DNA of 64,000 nucleotides from UBA668 sp963720695 (GCA_963720695.1 CAVRGG010000004.1:1302001-1366000), one strand, 5' to 3'. Counted from the first letter of the stretch, positions 8,268-17,898 are shown. Numbers and translations are program-made. The notes: a model not told the origin generated them from the letters alone.

Positions 8268-9356
8268 GTGACCCGGGTGGAACAACTCAACGAACTCGGT
8301 TTCTACGGCCTCGCCGGCGCTCCGCGCTCCCCCGCCGATCTGCTCACCGAATGTCGCGACGGAGAGGCGCTCGGCTTCGGCTCGGTGTTCCTCAGCGAGC
8401 GCTTCAACATCAAGGAGGCGGTGACCCTGTCCGGTGCCGCGGCCGCAGTCACCGAGACCCTCGGCATCACCACCGGAGTCACCAACCACAACACCCGGCA
8501 TCCCATCGTGACGGCCAGCTACGCGACCACGATGCATCGCCTCACCGGCGGCCGGTTCGCGCTCGGTCTCGGCCGCGGGATGGACCGGATGTTCGACGCG
8601 TTCGGCATCCCCCGCATCACCACCGCCCAGATGGAGGACTTCGCCGGGCTGATGCGGCGCCTGTGGCACGGAGAGGTGGTCGTCGGTCATGACGGGCCGG
8701 CGGGGACCTGGCCCGTGCTCGCACTCGACCCCGAGTTCCGCGAGGACATCCCCCTGCTGATGAGCGCATTCGGACCGCAGAGCCTTCGCCTCGCCGGGCG
8801 CGCGTTCGACGCAGTCCTGCTGCACACGTTCTTCACCGACGCCACCGTGCAGCGATGCGTCGCCACAGTTCGGTCGAGTTCCGAACAGGCCGGCCGCGAT
8901 CCGGCGTCGGTGCGCGTGTGGAGCTGCTTCGCCGTGGTGGGCGACTGGTTGCCGCACGACGTCCGACTGAAGAAGACCGTCGGGCGCCTGGCGACCTATC
9001 TGCAGGCGTACGGCGACCTGATGGTCCGCACGAACGACTGGGATCCGGCAGTCCTCGAGAGGTTCCGAGCAGACCCGTTCGTCGCCGGGTTCCGTGGGGC
9101 GCTCGACCAGAAGGCCACCACCACCGAACTGGAGCACGTGGCCACGCTGCTTCCCGAGGAGTGGCTCGCACCGGCAGCCAACGGCAGCCCCGACGAGTGT
9201 GCAGCGGCAGTGATGCACCAGTTCGACCTCGGCGCCGACAGCGTCATCCTCCACGGTGCCTCGCCCAGCGACCTCGCTCCGGTGGTGGAGGCGTACCGCC
9301 GCATCCGGCCAGCGGGGCGGTTCGATGACCTCGCTGCCAACCCCGGGTGCGCCTGA
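8268..9356 (+). CDS. F420-dependent LLM-class oxidoreductase (MSMEG_2249-like)
   Basis: A 362-aa TIM-barrel protein of the bacterial luciferase-like family, close to the F420-dependent group typified by MSMEG_2249: ELGFYGLAGAPRSPADLL, GFGSVFLSERFNIKEAV, TGVTNHNTRHPIVTASYAT and LTGGRFALGLGRGMDRMFD. It starts with GTG at 8268; there is little upstream spacer and no strong ribosome-binding site. F420 use is inferred from the subfamily, not from a unique motif. It is divergent from the PanB-like gene, the starts being 85 bp apart, so they may share a control region. Confidence 0.85.
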   Translation: MTRVEQLNELGFYGLAGAPRSPADLLTECRDGEALGFGSVFLSERFNIKEAVTLSGAAAAVTETLGITTGVTNHNTRHPIVTASYATTMHRLTGGRFALGLGRGMDRMFDAFGIPRITTAQMEDFAGLMRRLWHGEVVVGHDGPAGTWPVLALDPEFREDIPLLMSAFGPQSLRLAGRAFDAVLLHTFFTDATVQRCVATVRSSSEQAGRDPASVRVWSCFAVVGDWLPHDVRLKKTVGRLATYLQAYGDLMVRTNDWDPAVLERFRADPFVAGFRGALDQKATTTELEHVATLLPEEWLAPAANGSPDECAAAVMHQFDLGADSVILHGASPSDLAPVVEAYRRIRPAGRFDDLAANPGCA

Positions 9357-9544
9357 GACCTTCGCGCACCTCCAGGTGCAGCGCTCGGCCAGCACCGAAC
9401 CACACCCGTTCGATGTGACGCCATCCGACATCGTCGGCTCGCCCGACATCTCCCGTTCGACGCTCGGCCGGCTCATCGGTCTCAGCCGCTCCGTGCACCA
9501 TCGCATTCAGATGCCGTCGACGGTCGCCGTCCGGCGAACGGTCC

Positions 9545-11371
9545 ATGTCAGACTGGTCGCTGGAGGTGACGTTGCACGAAGATGTCGTGGTCGTGGTTGC
9601 GTCGGTGCTCGCCGCCGGCGTGCTGGCCCAGTGGATCGGTTGGCGCTTTGGTGTTCCGGCCATCGTGTTCCTGCTCGCAGGTGGCCTCGTCGCCGGGCCG
9701 ATCACCGGTGCGCTGTCACCGGATCAGACGTTCGGCGATCTGCTGTTCCCGTCCGTGTCCCTGGCGGTCGCAGTGATCCTGTTCGAGGGAGCGTTGGGAC
9801 TCGGCGGCAGGGGGGTGCGCACGGCAGGACGGACCGTGTGGTTGCTGCTCACCGTCGGAGCGTTCGTCACCGTCGTGGGCACTGCATGTGCGGCACGCTA
9901 CGTCTTGAACGTTGGCTGGGACCTCGCTGCGCTGATCGCCGCGGTACTCGTGGTGACCGGCCCGACCGTGATCGGCCCGATCATTCGTGCCGTGGGCCTG
10001 CACGGGCGGTTGGGTGCCATCCTCGAGGCCGAGGGCACGTTGATCGATCCGCTCGGTGCGATCTTGACCGTGCTCGTGTTCGAGGCCCTGTTCCAAGGGC
10101 ATCACGGTGTCGATGGCATCCTGGGTGAACTGGTGGTCACCGTGTTGGTGGGTGGTGCCGTCGGAGCCTTGGCTGCTGGCGCGTTGGTCGTGGCATTCGC
10201 GCGGTACTGGATCCCCGACCAACTTCACAACGTGACGTCGCTCTCGCTCGTGATCGGCGCGTTCGCGCTGGCCAACGGAGTGCGAGCCGAGTCCGGGCTC
10301 GTCGCCGTGACCGTGATGGGTGTGGTGTTGGCGAGTCAGCGCCGGGTACAGATCTCCCACGTGCTCGAGTTCAACGAAACGCTTCGCATTCTGTTCATCT
10401 CGGCTCTGTTCATCCTGCTCGGGGCGCGCATCGAGGCCGACACGCTGCGACAGTTGGAGTGGCGCAACATCGTCTTCCTGATGGTGCTCATCCTCGCCGT
10501 CCGCCCCGTGTCCGCCTGGCTGTCCACGATCCGATCAGGCCTGTCCGGCAGAGAACGATGGTTCCTCGCGTTGACTGCGCCTCGTGGCATCGTCGCTGCA
10601 GCGATCGCGTCGATCTTCTCATTGCAACTCGACACGCTGGGTGTGGAGAACTCTCAGGTCCTGGTGTCGGCAACCTTCACGATCATTGCGGGAACCGTGT
10701 TGCTGTCCGGCCTCGGCGGCCGGTTCCTCGCCCGACGACTGGGGCTGGTCGCACCGAGCGCACAGACGATCGTCGTCCTCGGAGCGAACGAGTTCGCTCG
10801 AGATTTCGCAGGTGCACTCGAGCAGCAGGGGGCGAGTGTTCGACTGGTCGACCTCGACCGGCACGAGCTGGCCGCCGCGAGAATGAGTGGGCTCCCCGTG
10901 CACCGCGGATCGGTCTTCGCGGACGACACGCGAGACCTCGTCGGACTCGACAGCGCATCATGCTTCGTCGCCCTCACGAGCAACGACGAGCTCAACGTGC
11001 TGGCCACTCGGCACGCCGCGGCGATACTCGGCCGACGACATGTCTTTCAACTCGTGCCCCGCCGCGCCGAGCACCAGGCGTGGTGGACCCTTCCGACGGG
11101 CACGTTCGCCCGCCCACTCTTCGCAGTGGACGCGAGCTACGACGTGCTCGAGGAGCGACTCCGACTCGGCTGGCGCATCACAGCGACACACCTGACCGAG
11201 CAATTCCGAAACGGCGAGTACACCGCCACCCATCCGGACGCGATCAGGCTGTTCCTGGTCGATGCGGCAGGTCACGTGGCACTGTGTGCGGCCACCGACA
11301 CCACGACCCCCCGCCCCGGCGACACCGTTGTCGCGGTGACGAGACCCGGTCGAGGAGAGCCCGCTTCATAG
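9545..11371 (+). CDS. CPA1-type cation:proton antiporter with C-terminal RCK (TrkA-N) domain
   Basis: A 608-aa inner membrane protein. Residues 1-400 hold about 12-13 hydrophobic segments of a Na+(K+)/H+ exchanger, with ILFEGALGLGGRG, TGPTVIGPIIRAVG and EAEGTLIDPLGA (the acidic/ND-type functional helix). Residues about 410-530 are a Rossmann RCK/TrkA-N domain (TIVVLGANEFARDFAGALEQQG, LVDLDRHELAAARMSG). A TrkA-C-like tail follows, ending in PGDTVVAVT. The RCK domain suggests nucleotide or ligand gating. Whether Na+ or K+ is carried is not decided by sequence. The 190 bp before it hold no gene. Confidence 0.9.
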   Translation: MSDWSLEVTLHEDVVVVVASVLAAGVLAQWIGWRFGVPAIVFLLAGGLVAGPITGALSPDQTFGDLLFPSVSLAVAVILFEGALGLGGRGVRTAGRTVWLLLTVGAFVTVVGTACAARYVLNVGWDLAALIAAVLVVTGPTVIGPIIRAVGLHGRLGAILEAEGTLIDPLGAILTVLVFEALFQGHHGVDGILGELVVTVLVGGAVGALAAGALVVAFARYWIPDQLHNVTSLSLVIGAFALANGVRAESGLVAVTVMGVVLASQRRVQISHVLEFNETLRILFISALFILLGARIEADTLRQLEWRNIVFLMVLILAVRPVSAWLSTIRSGLSGRERWFLALTAPRGIVAAAIASIFSLQLDTLGVENSQVLVSATFTIIAGTVLLSGLGGRFLARRLGLVAPSAQTIVVLGANEFARDFAGALEQQGASVRLVDLDRHELAAARMSGLPVHRGSVFADDTRDLVGLDSASCFVALTSNDELNVLATRHAAAILGRRHVFQLVPRRAEHQAWWTLPTGTFARPLFAVDASYDVLEERLRLGWRITATHLTEQFRNGEYTATHPDAIRLFLVDAAGHVALCAATDTTTPRPGDTVVAVTRPGRGEPAS

Positions 11372-11414
11372 CCGACCTGCGACTCCGATCTCGTGCCGCG
11401 CGAAGCTTCGGTGC

Positions 11415-12488
11415 ATGACGTCGTTGGAGCTCGCCTGGTTCGCGCCGAGCTGCGTCGGCGACACCGCTCGCCTCGGGGTCGACGATCCGGACCGACGAGC
11501 GACGTTCGCCTACAACCAGGAGGTCATCACGCGCGCCGAGCAGGCAGGGTTCGACAACGTGTTGATCCCCAGCTCGTTCGTGCCGGGCATGGATCCGTGG
11601 ACGCTCGCCACCGCATTGGCACCCTCGTTGACCCGCATGCGATTGCTCCCCGCCGTGCGCGTCGGCGAGTTCGATCCGCCGATGTTCGCGCGCGCGGCGA
11701 AGAACCTGCAGCAGTTGCTCGACGGCCGGTTGACGATCAACATCATCTCCAGCGAGCTGGCCGGCGAGACGTTGGGATCGGTGGAGCGCTACCGGCGCAC
11801 TGCCGAGGCGATGTCGCTGCTGCGGTCGTTCTGGTCCGACGATTCGGTCAGCCATGAAGGCGAGTTCTGGCGGTACGACGGACTGTCGACCGCACCGACA
11901 CGCACTCGCACGCCGCCGCCGATGTACTTCGGCGGAACGTCGGAGGCAGCCCGCGACACCGCCGCCCAGCATGCCGACTGCTACCTGATGTGGATCGAGG
12001 GCGTGACTGCCATCGGACAGCTCGTGGCCGAGATGCGCGAGCGCGCTGCGGCGTACGGGCGAACCCTGCGCTTCGGCCTGCGCACGCACGTGATCGCGCG
12101 CGACACCGAGGCTCAGGCGCGCAGCGCGGCCGCCGAGTTGATCAGCGAACTGGATCCGGCGATCGGCCGCCGTCTCAAGGAAGCCGCCCACGATCACGCG
12201 TCCGAAGGCGTCCGGCGCCAGGATGCCCTGCGCGCGTCGGCAGCAGATGATGGCTTCGCCGAGGAGGCGCTGTGGACCGGCATCGGCGTCGCCAGGAGCG
12301 GGGTGGGTGCGGCGATCACGGGCAGCACCGCGCAGGTCGTCGCCAAGCTCCGCACGTACGAGTCCCTCGGCATCGACGCGTTCATCCTCTCGGGTTATCC
12401 CCTCGACGAGGAGGCGGATCGCGTGGGCAGCACCGTGCTGCCGCTCCTGAGATCCCCGGCCTCGCCAGCGCCGGCAGCACTCGCCTGA
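11415..12488 (+). CDS. SsuD-like FMN-dependent monooxygenase (LLM class)
   Basis: A 357-aa luciferase-like monooxygenase of the alkanesulfonate monooxygenase (SsuD) group: ELAWFAPSCVGDT, GFDNVLIPSSFVPGMDPWTLAT, MRLLPAVRVGEFDPPMFARAAKN, LTINIISSELAGE and a C-terminal GIDAFILSGYPLDEEA. SsuD enzymes use reduced FMN to desulfonate alkanesulfonates. No ssuABC or flavin reductase gene is nearby, so the physiological substrate is open. Its ATG lies 43 bp after the antiporter stop, a spacing compatible with co-transcription. Confidence 0.85.
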   Translation: MTSLELAWFAPSCVGDTARLGVDDPDRRATFAYNQEVITRAEQAGFDNVLIPSSFVPGMDPWTLATALAPSLTRMRLLPAVRVGEFDPPMFARAAKNLQQLLDGRLTINIISSELAGETLGSVERYRRTAEAMSLLRSFWSDDSVSHEGEFWRYDGLSTAPTRTRTPPPMYFGGTSEAARDTAAQHADCYLMWIEGVTAIGQLVAEMRERAAAYGRTLRFGLRTHVIARDTEAQARSAAAELISELDPAIGRRLKEAAHDHASEGVRRQDALRASAADDGFAEEALWTGIGVARSGVGAAITGSTAQVVAKLRTYESLGIDAFILSGYPLDEEADRVGSTVLPLLRSPASPAPAALA

Positions 12489-12542
12489 TATTTCGGCCAT
12501 CTCGAGTAGGAGTCGTCGCGAGTTCTTTGGCACGCTGGGGCG

Positions 12543-13661
12543 ATGTTCCTGGCCCTGAAGGAGATGCAGCGGGCCAAGCTTCGCTTCGGTCTCCTCGCCG
12601 GCGCCGTGGGCCTGCTCGTGTTCCTGATCCTGTTCCAACAGGCGCTGCTCGGTGGCCTCATCAACCAGTTCATCGGTGCGTTGAAGCATCAGTCGGCCGA
12701 TGTCCTGGTCTACAACGATCAGGCACGCAAGAACCTCGAGGGGTCCATCATCCTGCCCGACCAGTTGGCGCAGGTGGCCGCCGTCGACGGCGTGGCCGAT
12801 GCAGCGCCACTCGGTGAGTCCACCTTCACCGTCACCGCCGGCGGCGAGGAACGCGACACCGTCCTGTTCGGGTACGAGCTCGGGCGGCCGGGCGAACCCA
12901 CCACCCTCATCGAGGGCCGGCTCCCCGAGCAGGGCGGCGAGGGCGTCGCGAGCGAGAAGGATCGCGCCGACGGGTACGACATCGGCGACGTCGTGCAGGT
13001 GCAGCCCGACGGCGTGAAGATCACGGTGGTGGGCATCGCCCGCGACATCAACTACTCGGTGTCGCCGGTGCTGTTCGTCGACTTCCCCACGTTCGAGGCG
13101 GCCAAGCGGACCCGCAACCCGGAGGCCACCACCATCCTCGCGTCGGTGATCGCCGTGAAGGCGACGCCAGGATCGTCACCGGCCACGGTGGCGGCGGCGA
13201 TCAACGAGCAGGTCGCCGGGGTGGAGGCGCTGACGCGGCAACAAGCCGTCGACGGGTCGCCCGGCGTCAGCAGCGTGCGCTCGAGTTTCGCCATCATCCT
13301 CGGTCTCTTCTACCTCGTGGTGCCGCTCGTGACCGGGCTCTTCTTCCTCATCATCACGTTCCAGAAGGCGTCGGCGCTCACGCTGCTGCGCGCCATCGGT
13401 GCATCGTCACGGACGCTGGTGCGGAGCCTCCTCATCCAAGTCGTCGCGGTGATGATCGTCGGTTCGGTGATCGCGTTCGGCCTCTATGCCGGTGCACTGC
13501 AGGGCGTGAAGAACCTCGGCGTGCGCGTGGAGGTGCAGCCGTTCCTCGTCACCACGCTCGTGGTGCTCGTGCTCGCGCTCGTCACCTCGGTGATCGCGAT
13601 CCGTCGTGTGTTGCGACTCGATCCCCTCTCGGCCACCACCGGTGCGGGGGTGCAGGTATGA
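12543..13661 (+). CDS. FtsX-type ABC transporter permease
   Basis: A 372-aa permease with the MacB/FtsX layout: one N-terminal span (LLAGAVGLLVFLILFQQALL), a periplasm-facing domain of about 230 residues, then three C-terminal spans (FAIILGLFYLVVPLVTGLFFLI, VVAVMIVGSVIAFGLYAG, LVTTLVVLVLALVTSVIAI). LLRAIGASSRTLVRSLLIQ is the coupling segment typical of FtsX. It overlaps the next permease gene by four bases (ATGA at 13658), so two half-permeases probably pair. With the ATPase at 14778 it makes a complete exporter of the DevC/MacB type, with no periplasmic adaptor gene. Confidence 0.88.
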   Translation: MFLALKEMQRAKLRFGLLAGAVGLLVFLILFQQALLGGLINQFIGALKHQSADVLVYNDQARKNLEGSIILPDQLAQVAAVDGVADAAPLGESTFTVTAGGEERDTVLFGYELGRPGEPTTLIEGRLPEQGGEGVASEKDRADGYDIGDVVQVQPDGVKITVVGIARDINYSVSPVLFVDFPTFEAAKRTRNPEATTILASVIAVKATPGSSPATVAAAINEQVAGVEALTRQQAVDGSPGVSSVRSSFAIILGLFYLVVPLVTGLFFLIITFQKASALTLLRAIGASSRTLVRSLLIQVVAVMIVGSVIAFGLYAGALQGVKNLGVRVEVQPFLVTTLVVLVLALVTSVIAIRRVLRLDPLSATTGAGVQV

Positions 13662-14749
13662 ACCTGCCGCTGCTCGAACTCCGTCGGCAACCGAGCCGGT
13701 TCCTCGTCGCCACCGTGGTGCTCGCGTTCCTCGCCACCTTGCTGATGTTCCTCGGTGGGCTGCTCGATGGTCTGTACCTCGGCTCGACCGGTGCGATCCG
13801 AGCGCAGCAGGCCGACGTCATCGTCTACTCGGCCAGCGCGCGTGACTCGTTCCTGCGCAGCCGCATCACCGCCGAGGAACGTGCCCAGGTCGAGGCGGCA
13901 GCCGGGGTGGAACGAGTGGGTGGCCTCGGCTTCGTCCTCCTCGGCGCTCAGGTTCCGGGTGAGACCGAGATCGCGAACGTCGCCGTCGCCGGATACGAGA
14001 CCCCGCCGAAGGGCGTGCCCGAGCCACCTCCCGACGGGAAGGGCATCGCCGACTCGCGTCTCGAGGACGCGGGCGCCTCCAAGGGTGACATCATCCTGGT
14101 CGGGCCGCAGCAGACGCCCATCGAGATCATCGGCTTCGTCGACGACACCAGCTACCTGCTGCAGAGCTCGGTGTGGGTGAACCTGTCCACCTGGCGCGAG
14201 GTGCAGAACGCGAATCGTCCCGACGCCACCGTCAGCGACGACATCGTGCAGGCGCTCGTGGTGTCGGGCAGCGGCGACCTGATCACCTCCATCGACACCG
14301 CGACCGCTGGTGCCACCAAGACCTTGACGAAGGACGACGCCGTGCTCGCCCTGCCGGGCGTGAAGCAGCAGCGCAGCACCTTCAACCAGATCATCTACTC
14401 CACCCTGGTGGTGGTGCTCGCGGTCGTGGGTCTCTTCTTCAGCCTGCTCACGCTGGAGCGGCTGGGCCTCTACGGCGTCCTCAAGGCGATCGGCGCGTCG
14501 ACGCGGCGACTGTTCGCCGGGGTCGTGCTGCAGGCCGTCATCGTCGCCATCATCGCGTTCGTCATCGGGTCGTTGTTGGCCGTCGGCGCGGCGGCTGCAC
14601 TCCCGGCATCCGTGCCGCTGCAGCTCACACCCTCACGATTCCTGTCCACGTTCATCGGCCTGCTGGTGGCCGCGGTGCTCGGGAGCGCGGTGTCGCTGCG
14701 CAAGGTCACCAAGGTCGATCCGGCTTCGGCGATCGGGAACGCATCATGA
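13658..14749 (+). CDS. FtsX-type ABC transporter permease, second subunit
   Basis: A 363-aa paralogue of the preceding permease, with the same organisation: N-terminal span FLVATVVLAFLATLLMFLGG, extracytoplasmic domain, and three C-terminal spans (IIYSTLVVVLAVVGLFFSLL, VVLQAVIVAIIAFVIGSLLA, FLSTFIGLLVAAVLGSAV). YGVLKAIGASTRRLF is the FtsX coupling helix. Both subunits share VYxxxARxxxxxS in the first ectodomain, which supports duplication from a common ancestor. Its start codon overlaps the preceding stop. The ATPase gene follows after 28 bp. Confidence 0.88.
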   Translation: MNLPLLELRRQPSRFLVATVVLAFLATLLMFLGGLLDGLYLGSTGAIRAQQADVIVYSASARDSFLRSRITAEERAQVEAAAGVERVGGLGFVLLGAQVPGETEIANVAVAGYETPPKGVPEPPPDGKGIADSRLEDAGASKGDIILVGPQQTPIEIIGFVDDTSYLLQSSVWVNLSTWREVQNANRPDATVSDDIVQALVVSGSGDLITSIDTATAGATKTLTKDDAVLALPGVKQQRSTFNQIIYSTLVVVLAVVGLFFSLLTLERLGLYGVLKAIGASTRRLFAGVVLQAVIVAIIAFVIGSLLAVGAAAALPASVPLQLTPSRFLSTFIGLLVAAVLGSAVSLRKVTKVDPASAIGNAS

Positions 14750-14777
14750 CCACTCATCATCGGAAGAAGGTGCAGCA

Positions 14778-15467
14778 ATGACGGTGCTCGACATGCGCGA
14801 CGTCCGCAAGGTGTATCGCAGCGGCGACCTCGAGACCGTGGCGCTCGACCATGCCACGGTGCAGGTCGACCACGGTGAGATCGTGGCACTGCTCGGTCCT
14901 TCTGGTTCGGGCAAGACCACGTTGCTGTCCATCGCCGGAGGACTGCTCACGCCGACCGAGGGCACCGTGGTGGTGGGCGGCCACGACATCTCGGAGTACA
15001 ACGCCAAGCAGCTCACCGAGTTTCGCCGAGAGAACGTCGGTTTCGTGTTCCAGTCGGTGAACCTGGTCCCGTTCCTCACCGCCGAGGAGAACCTGTTGGT
15101 GGTCGACGAGCTGGGCGGCAACAAGGGCGGCAAGGCGGCCAAGGGTCGCGCTCGGGACCTGCTCGAGGAGCTCGGCCTGGGCCATCGCGTGAAGAACCTC
15201 CCCGGTCAGCTCAGTGGTGGTGAGCGCCAACGCGTCGCCATCGGCCGGGCGCTGTTCAACAACCCGGACCTGGTGCTGTTCGACGAGCCGACGTCCGCTC
15301 TCGACACCAAGATCGGTGAGCAGGTGATGGAGCTCATCCGGACGGAGATGAAGTCACGCGACACCGCGGCCATCATCGTCACCCACGACACCCGCATGAC
15401 CCACTACGCGGACCGCACCGTGCACATCGTCGACGGCCGGCTCGACGCCGGCACCGTCACCGCCTGA
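14778..15467 (+). CDS. ABC transporter ATP-binding protein (LolD/MacB type)
   Basis: A 229-aa ATPase. Walker A GPSGSGKTT, Q-loop FVFQSVNLVPFLTAEEN, signature QLSGGERQRVAIGRAL, Walker B LVLFDEPTSALD and H-loop IIVTHDTRM are all intact. A Gly/Lys-rich insert (ELGGNKGGKAAKGR) follows the Q-loop, where LolD-type proteins usually have only a short helix. GAAGG lies ahead of the ATG. It energises the two FtsX permeases encoded immediately upstream; substrates of such systems range from lipoproteins to peptides and drugs. Confidence 0.92.
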   Translation: MTVLDMRDVRKVYRSGDLETVALDHATVQVDHGEIVALLGPSGSGKTTLLSIAGGLLTPTEGTVVVGGHDISEYNAKQLTEFRRENVGFVFQSVNLVPFLTAEENLLVVDELGGNKGGKAAKGRARDLLEELGLGHRVKNLPGQLSGGERQRVAIGRALFNNPDLVLFDEPTSALDTKIGEQVMELIRTEMKSRDTAAIIVTHDTRMTHYADRTVHIVDGRLDAGTVTA

Positions 15468-15493
15468 TCGGTCATCGCCAGGACCGCGCCGCA

Positions 15494-16666
15494 TCAGAGC
15501 GCAGCGGCGACGGGGATCGGTTCGAGCGCGGGTGTGGTCCGTCTCGCCCACGCGGGCAGACGGCGCAGCACCGGTTGCTCCAGCAGTCGGAAGCTCAGCT
15601 CGGCGGCGATCAGCGTGAGCACGAGCGAGGTCGCGGCGACGACCGCACCGCCGTGACCGACCGCGTGCGAGACCGCCGCGGCCATCGGCCCGTGCAGGAG
15701 GTAGACCGCATACGAGCGCGTCCCCAACCAGACGACCGGCCGGGCGTCGAGCGCTCGCCGGCCGAGGGATTCAGCCGGTGCCGTGATCGCCAGCAGGGTC
15801 ATCACCGCGGCGAGCAGCGCGACGAAGGTCATTCCCGGCCCGAGCATCCAGCCCGGCCGGTCCGCCGGGTCGGCGCGGCTGCCGAAGATCGCCGTTGCCA
15901 CGAACAGAGCGGTCGCGGGAAGGAACAGGGCCCCGAAGCGACGCGCCGAACGCAGCACCTCCGGACGCCGGTGCAGGAGGAGCGCCATCACGGCACCGAT
16001 CAGCAGTGCGTCGGCACGGAAGTGCGTCTGCACGTACAGCGGCACCTCGTCGGTACCGTTCGCCCATGCCAGCGTGCGCCACACCGCGAGGGCGAGCGCG
16101 GTGCCGCCTGCGATGGCGGCGATGATCGTGTCGCGTCGCCGACCGTGCGCTCGACGACCGACCAGGATCAGCATCCCCACGAGGAGCAGTGGCCACACCA
16201 TGTAGAACTGCTCCTCGACCGACAGCGACCACAGCGGTCCCCAGCCCTCGGGGATGGGCCCGGCGCCGTGCCACCAGTTGAAGAAGTAGCCGACGACGCT
16301 GCCGGTGTGCACGAGCTGACGGCCCCACGGCTCACCGGTCCACGCGCCGAGCACCAACAGGAACGCGAGCGTGAGCAGCAGCGCCGGGAGGAGCCGAAAA
16401 GCGCGGCGGAGGTAGAACGAGCCGATGCGAACCTTGCCGCTCGAGTCGTACTCCACGAGGAGCAGCGAGGTGATGAGGAAGCCGCTCAGGACGAAGAACA
16501 GGGTGACGCCGATGTAGCCACCGCGCAGGCTGCTCAGGCGGCCGTCGACCTTGTGGCGATAGTTGTGGACGACGACGAGCGCGACGGCCAGGGCGCGCAG
16601 GCCGTCGAGGCCCGCGAGGCGTCGAGGCGCTGCCGCGTCGCCGGATCCGTGGACTCCCGTTCCCAC
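15494..16666 (-). CDS. Acyltransferase family 3 (OafA/YrhL-like) membrane protein
   Basis: A 390-aa integral membrane O-acyltransferase with about ten spans. The family signature is clear: LAGLDGLRALAVALVVVHNY with the catalytic-type histidine, GGYIGVTLFFVLSGFLITSLL, the RRAFRLLPALLL segment, and WSLSVEEQFYMVWPLLL. These proteins move acyl groups to sugars of surface polysaccharides, lipids or peptidoglycan. No SGNH domain is fused. The only possible start at the N-terminal end is GTG at 16666; no strong ribosome-binding site is seen. It is convergent with the ABC ATPase gene. Confidence 0.88.
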   Translation of the reverse strand: MGTGVHGSGDAAAPRRLAGLDGLRALAVALVVVHNYRHKVDGRLSSLRGGYIGVTLFFVLSGFLITSLLLVEYDSSGKVRIGSFYLRRAFRLLPALLLTLAFLLVLGAWTGEPWGRQLVHTGSVVGYFFNWWHGAGPIPEGWGPLWSLSVEEQFYMVWPLLLVGMLILVGRRAHGRRRDTIIAAIAGGTALALAVWRTLAWANGTDEVPLYVQTHFRADALLIGAVMALLLHRRPEVLRSARRFGALFLPATALFVATAIFGSRADPADRPGWMLGPGMTFVALLAAVMTLLAITAPAESLGRRALDARPVVWLGTRSYAVYLLHGPMAAAVSHAVGHGGAVVAATSLVLTLIAAELSFRLLEQPVLRRLPAWARRTTPALEPIPVAAAL

Positions 16667-16735
16667 CGCTGGCGACGCTACCTGCGTCGGACCCCGTCGC
16701 GTCCGCGGCTCGACGAGCCGTTCTCGACGGGGGAT

Positions 16736-17491
16736 CTAGACCAGGCGCCGCCACAACGGACGGGCCCGCTCGGGGTGCGTGATGTGCCGGTGCACGACCT
16801 GGACGACGGTCCACATCGGGGCGAGGATCAGCACGACGCGCACCGCCGGGATGTCGCGCTCGGCGATCGCGAGCGTGAGCATCGCCGCCAGCCAGAGGAC
16901 CATCATCGGGAGCGAGATGCGACGGTTCTCTCGCACCGACACGGGATGGGCGAACTGCACCCGCGACAGGGTGAGCACGCAGAAGACGACGCAGATGACG
17001 AGGTTGAGCCAGGCGTTGGCGTCGATGAGGTACAGCGTCGGGATGATCATGTTGAACTCGGCCGGGAAGCCGTTGAACCAGCCCTCCTCGGTCTCCTGAT
17101 CGGTGCGGGCCATCCACAGAGCGCCGACGAACAGCATCGTGAACCCGACCGGCCCGACGGTGTTGTCAGGGAGGAAGTCGAAGCGGTAGAGGAACGCGAC
17201 GGGGACGATGGTGCAGGTGAAGTAGTCGATGATCAGGTCGAGGGAGTTGCCGTCGAGGGTGGGGATGCGGGTTCGGACGTCGAGCTTTCGTGCCAGGGGT
17301 CCGTCGACGCCGTCGAGCACCAGCGCGGCGACGAGCCACACGATCGCACCCCGAGCATCGCCCTCGATGACGGAGTTGAGGCCCGCGTAGCCGACGATCA
17401 CGCCGAGCGCGGTGAAGGCGTGCACCGCCCATGCGGCTTGGATCTGTCGAGGGGTGAACGTCGGCGACGCCGACGAATCTTCTGTACTCAT
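16736..17491 (-). CDS. pcs: CDP-alcohol phosphatidyltransferase, phosphatidylcholine synthase-like
   Basis: About 251 aa. The CDP-alcohol phosphotransferase motif is complete: DGVDGPLARKLDV followed by TLDGNSLDLIIDY, giving the D-G-x2-A-R-x8-G-x3-D-x3-D type spacing. The remainder matches bacterial Pcs enzymes, which condense choline directly with CDP-diacylglycerol: PVAFLYRFDFLP, EEGWFNGFPAEFNMIIPTLYL and SRVQFAHPVSVRENR. Eight membrane spans are expected. I place the start at ATG 17491 (MSTEDSSASP); the frame could extend to a GTG at 17584, which lacks support. Phosphatidylcholine in the membrane would be the consequence if it is active. Confidence 0.85.
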   Translation of the reverse strand: MSTEDSSASPTFTPRQIQAAWAVHAFTALGVIVGYAGLNSVIEGDARGAIVWLVAALVLDGVDGPLARKLDVRTRIPTLDGNSLDLIIDYFTCTIVPVAFLYRFDFLPDNTVGPVGFTMLFVGALWMARTDQETEEGWFNGFPAEFNMIIPTLYLIDANAWLNLVICVVFCVLTLSRVQFAHPVSVRENRRISLPMMVLWLAAMLTLAIAERDIPAVRVVLILAPMWTVVQVVHRHITHPERARPLWRRLV

Positions 17492-17615
17492 GGGCATGGT
17501 GGACAGTACCCACCTGCGAGGAACCCTCAAACCAGGGCCGGCTACGTCGTGCCTGCGAACGAGGTCGTTTGAATCATCCGCCACGGGGGTACCTGTTGGG
17601 CACAGGAGGTACGAG

Positions 17616-17861
17616 ATGGCTCACGATGCCGTGGTGGAGAATTCGGGTGCGGTGCACCGACATGACCTGGCGAGGCTGGTGCGTTTCGTGCTCGCCGTCG
17701 CGCTGGTCGTCGTCCTGGTCCTCATCGGGCTCGACAACCGTGACAAGGTGCGCATCGGGTACGTGATCGGTGATGCTCAAGCACCGGTGTGGGTGGTGGT
17801 CGTCGGGGCAGCACTGGCCGGCATGGTCGTCGCCGCCCTCGCCGGACGCAGCCGCCGCTAG
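17616..17861 (+). CDS. Small LapA-like (DUF1049) membrane protein
   Basis: An 81-aa protein preceded by a strong AGGAGGT at 17604-17610, five bases before the ATG. Two membrane spans are evident: LVRFVLAVALVVVLVLIGLDN and VWVVVVGAALAGMVVAAL, with the intervening RDKVRIGYVIGDAQAPVW that resembles the lipopolysaccharide-assembly LapA domain. The Arg-rich end (GRSRR) is cytoplasmic by the positive-inside rule. In actinobacteria the role of these proteins is unknown. It is divergent from pcs, and a terminator hairpin follows at 17899. Confidence 0.8.
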   Translation: MAHDAVVENSGAVHRHDLARLVRFVLAVALVVVLVLIGLDNRDKVRIGYVIGDAQAPVWVVVVGAALAGMVVAALAGRSRR

Positions 17862-17898
17862 CTCGCCCCGCCCGCGCGACATGCCGACTCGTGTCATG

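Noticed and set aside
15575..17572. A 665-codon open plus-strand frame opposite the acyltransferase and pcs genes
   Set aside because: The translation is rich in Arg/Asp/Gly/His without hydrophobic or family features, while the opposite strand encodes two clear membrane enzymes.
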